Below, in pieces: positions 5,323-6,396 of a stretch of DNA of 6,396 nt (the stretch's first letter is position 1; every line of letters begins with the position of its first letter). Made by a program: the position numbers and the translations under genes. Origin of the DNA: DATLED01 sp046597375 (GTDB lineage: Bacteria > Actinomycetota > Acidimicrobiia > Acidimicrobiales > CADCTF01); contig JBKJKM010000029.1 in assembly GCA_046597375.1 (NCBI GenBank), forward strand, positions 1 to 6,396, given 5' to 3'. The notes beneath the pieces are model-generated. The model was given only the letters and a program-made list of their open reading frames with translations. It did not search any database and was not told where the DNA came from.

Positions 5323-5403
5323 TGGTCTCGCTCTGCGCCGCCGCCCTCCGGACAGGGGCCTTTCCGCTCGACGGCGGCTGCTCGCTGGCGCTCCCGACGC
5401 CGC
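5320..5403 (+). repeat. Gene-end dispersed repeat, copy B (84 bp)
   Basis: This begins at the TGA stop of the second methyltransferase and is about 94% identical to copy A. It fills most of the 99-bp gap between convergent genes (the ATP-grasp gene ends at 5422). The copy-A hairpin GCCCTC/GAGGGC is weakened here to a GCCC/GGGC stem (5343-5346 with 5356-5359), and the GCGGCGCCGC palindrome is lost by a G-to-C change. The 3' 40 nt, with the GCGGC/GCCGC arms, are unchanged. Confidence 0.9.
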
Positions 5404-5421
5404 TGTCACCGTCGGCGGGAG

Positions 5422-6390
5422 TCAGGAGTTCTTGAGCCAGGACTCCACGGCGCGGGCGAACCGTGGGGCGGCGGCGAGGTCGGTTTCGAAGTAGAGGAAG
5501 GGTTCGAGGAGCTCGAGCTCGAGAAGCACGGGTCGGCCGTCGCCACCGAGCAGGGTGTCCACCCGGGCGTAGAGGGGCGTGGCGAAGCGGTCGGGCAGGC
5601 GGGACAGCACGTCGGTGGCGAAGGCCAGCGAGTCGGGCCGCACCTCGGCGTGTACTGCCGACTGGCCGATGGCGAGGGCGAAGTCCTCGGGCGGCGGCGC
5701 GCCCGGCCGGAGCACCGCTCCTTTGGTGATGGCGTGGCTGACGCGGCCGCCGAAGAAGTAGGTGCCCGTCTCCCCGACCCGGTCGACGTCGGCCAGGTAC
5801 GGCTGCACCATGGCGGTGCCGCCGGCGGCGCCGATGGCGGCCACGTGGGCCTCGATGGACTTCCGGTCTTCGCCGCGATAGCGGGCCGTGCCCCGCGAGC
5901 CGGCGGACACGGCCGGCTTGACGACGACTTCCTCCCACCGCCAGCGCGGGACGCGCTCGCCGGGGTCGACCCACACGGTCGGCACGGTCGCTACGCCGGC
6001 GTCGGCCAGGTCGCCCAGGTAGTGCTTGTCGCTGTTCCACTCGAGCAGTGCCGCCGGGTTGGCGAGGCGGGTGACGGCTTCGACGGCGCGGGCCCACGTC
6101 AGGAACTCCTCGCGCCGATCGAGGTAGTCCCAGGTGTTCCGGATGACGACGCCGTCGTACGCCGCCCAATCGCGCGCCGGCCCCCACGGCACGACCTCGG
6201 CGTCGATGCCCCGAACCGCAAGGGCGGCCAGCATCGGCGGGCCGTCGCTGTGGGTGTCGACGCCGTCGTGCTGGCCGACCGAAGCGCCGGCCGCCACGAC
6301 ACCGCCGACCACGGCGGCGCCGCCCACCACGACACCGCCGCCCACCACGGCGGCGCCGCCCACCACGGCCGCACCGCCGACCACCGCCAA
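5422..6390 (-). CDS. ATP-grasp ligase, RimK/DcsG-like group; N-terminus uncertain
   Basis: ATP-grasp ligases use ATP to activate a carboxylate as acylphosphate and join it to an amine or similar nucleophile. Numbering from TTG 6390 (322 aa): RGIDAEVVPW and YDGVVIRNTWDYLDRREEF (60-96) form the N-terminal domain; LANPAALLEWNSDKHYL (109-125) is the linker typical of the DcsG-like group; VVVKPAVSAGSRGT (155-168) is the ATP-binding strand and loop; MVQPYL (194-199), GETGTYFFGG (206-215), YARVDTL (274-280) and the metal-binding ELELLEP (291-297) follow. The first ~38 residues are GGAAVV repeats encoded by an 18-bp tandem repeat, and the frame stays open to the window edge, so the true start may be GTG 6297 (291 aa), TTG 6390, or outside the window. 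GTG 6297 fits the family's first strand best. It converges on the second methyltransferase. Substrate and any D-cycloserine-like chemistry are unproven. Confidence 0.86.
   Translation of the reverse strand: MAVVGGAAVVGGAAVVGGGVVVGGAAVVGGVVAAGASVGQHDGVDTHSDGPPMLAALAVRGIDAEVVPWGPARDWAAYDGVVIRNTWDYLDRREEFLTWARAVEAVTRLANPAALLEWNSDKHYLGDLADAGVATVPTVWVDPGERVPRWRWEEVVVKPAVSAGSRGTARYRGEDRKSIEAHVAAIGAAGGTAMVQPYLADVDRVGETGTYFFGGRVSHAITKGAVLRPGAPPPEDFALAIGQSAVHAEVRPDSLAFATDVLSRLPDRFATPLYARVDTLLGGDGRPVLLELELLEPFLYFETDLAAAPRFARAVESWLKNS
6296..6385. repeat. 18-bp tandem repeat, five copies
   Basis: Units begin at 6296, 6314, 6332, 6350 and 6368; units 2 and 4 (GCGGCGCCGCCCACCACG) are identical and the others differ mostly at every third base. 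A broken sixth unit reaches the window edge. The minus strand reads GGAAVV repeats in the ATP-grasp frame; the plus strand reads PPTTAA repeats in a frame open to the edge. Both frames share wobble positions, so substitutions do not tell which is translated. Confidence 0.85.
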
Positions 6391-6396
6391 GCCGGC

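Noticed and set aside
4414..5403. Repeats A and B as a composite transposon or CRISPR-like unit
   Set aside because: The 821-bp interval between the copies holds an ordinary methyltransferase, there is no transposase, no terminal inverted repeats and no spacer series.
4093..6187. Long minus-strand open frames of 438 and 495 codons
   Set aside because: They run antisense to the Nudix and methyltransferase genes or in the wrong frame of the ATP-grasp gene, with Arg/Pro/Gly-rich shadow composition, and pass through the non-coding repeats.
6206..6396. A secreted Pro/Thr-rich protein starting at ATG 6206 on the plus strand
   Set aside because: Its first residues lack a convincing signal peptide and would be antisense to the conserved ATP-grasp N-terminal region; kept only as an alternative reading of the tandem repeat.
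1..6396. tRNA, rRNA, riboswitch, CRISPR, insertion sequence or toxin-antitoxin genes
   Set aside because: No cloverleaf, rRNA core motif, spaced repeat array, transposase-like protein or small paired toxin genes were found on either strand by eye.

Overview
The window is very GC-rich with strongly G/C-biased third codon positions, close gene packing and no mobile-element genes. Gene content fits a high-GC actinobacterium: an actinobacterial-type PanB, a small two-CxxC zinc ribbon, a Nudix hydrolase of a common actinobacterial type, and a GT4 / methyltransferase / prenyltransferase-like operon. An acidimicrobial-type genome is my best guess, but no rRNA or other marker is present to prove it.

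Layout. (1) Minus strand, 2214 to 1: a tightly coupled operon of a GT4 glycosyltransferase, a class I SAM methyltransferase (7-nt overlap) and the first 70 codons of a protein resembling the toroid-type 'prenyltransferase' family (14-nt overlap, cut by the window edge). Its promoter region holds a well-spaced -35/-10 pair, with the -35 embedded in a perfect inverted repeat that looks like a repressor operator. (2) Minus strand, 3719 to 2248: panB (ketopantoate hydroxymethyltransferase, pantothenate/CoA synthesis), then a membrane-anchored DUF192 protein. (3) Plus strand, 3791 to 5322: a small zinc-ribbon protein divergent from panB, an overlapping Nudix hydrolase, and a second, unrelated SAM methyltransferase. 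(4) Minus strand, from the right edge to 5422: an ATP-grasp ligase of the RimK/DcsG-like group. Its apparent N-terminus runs into an 18-bp tandem repeat that continues to the window edge.

The most unusual signal is a short dispersed repeat. Two ~85-bp copies, about 94% identical, begin exactly at the stop codons of the Nudix and second methyltransferase genes. A 24-nt partial copy lies just after panB. All three are oriented with the gene they follow, as expected for a 3'-end RNA element or terminator-like unit, or for a mobile repeat that targets gene ends. Several genes also have a -10-like hexamer 8-9 nt before the start codon and no Shine-Dalgarno, which suggests leaderless mRNAs. I see no CRISPR array, tRNA, rRNA, insertion sequence or defence system.
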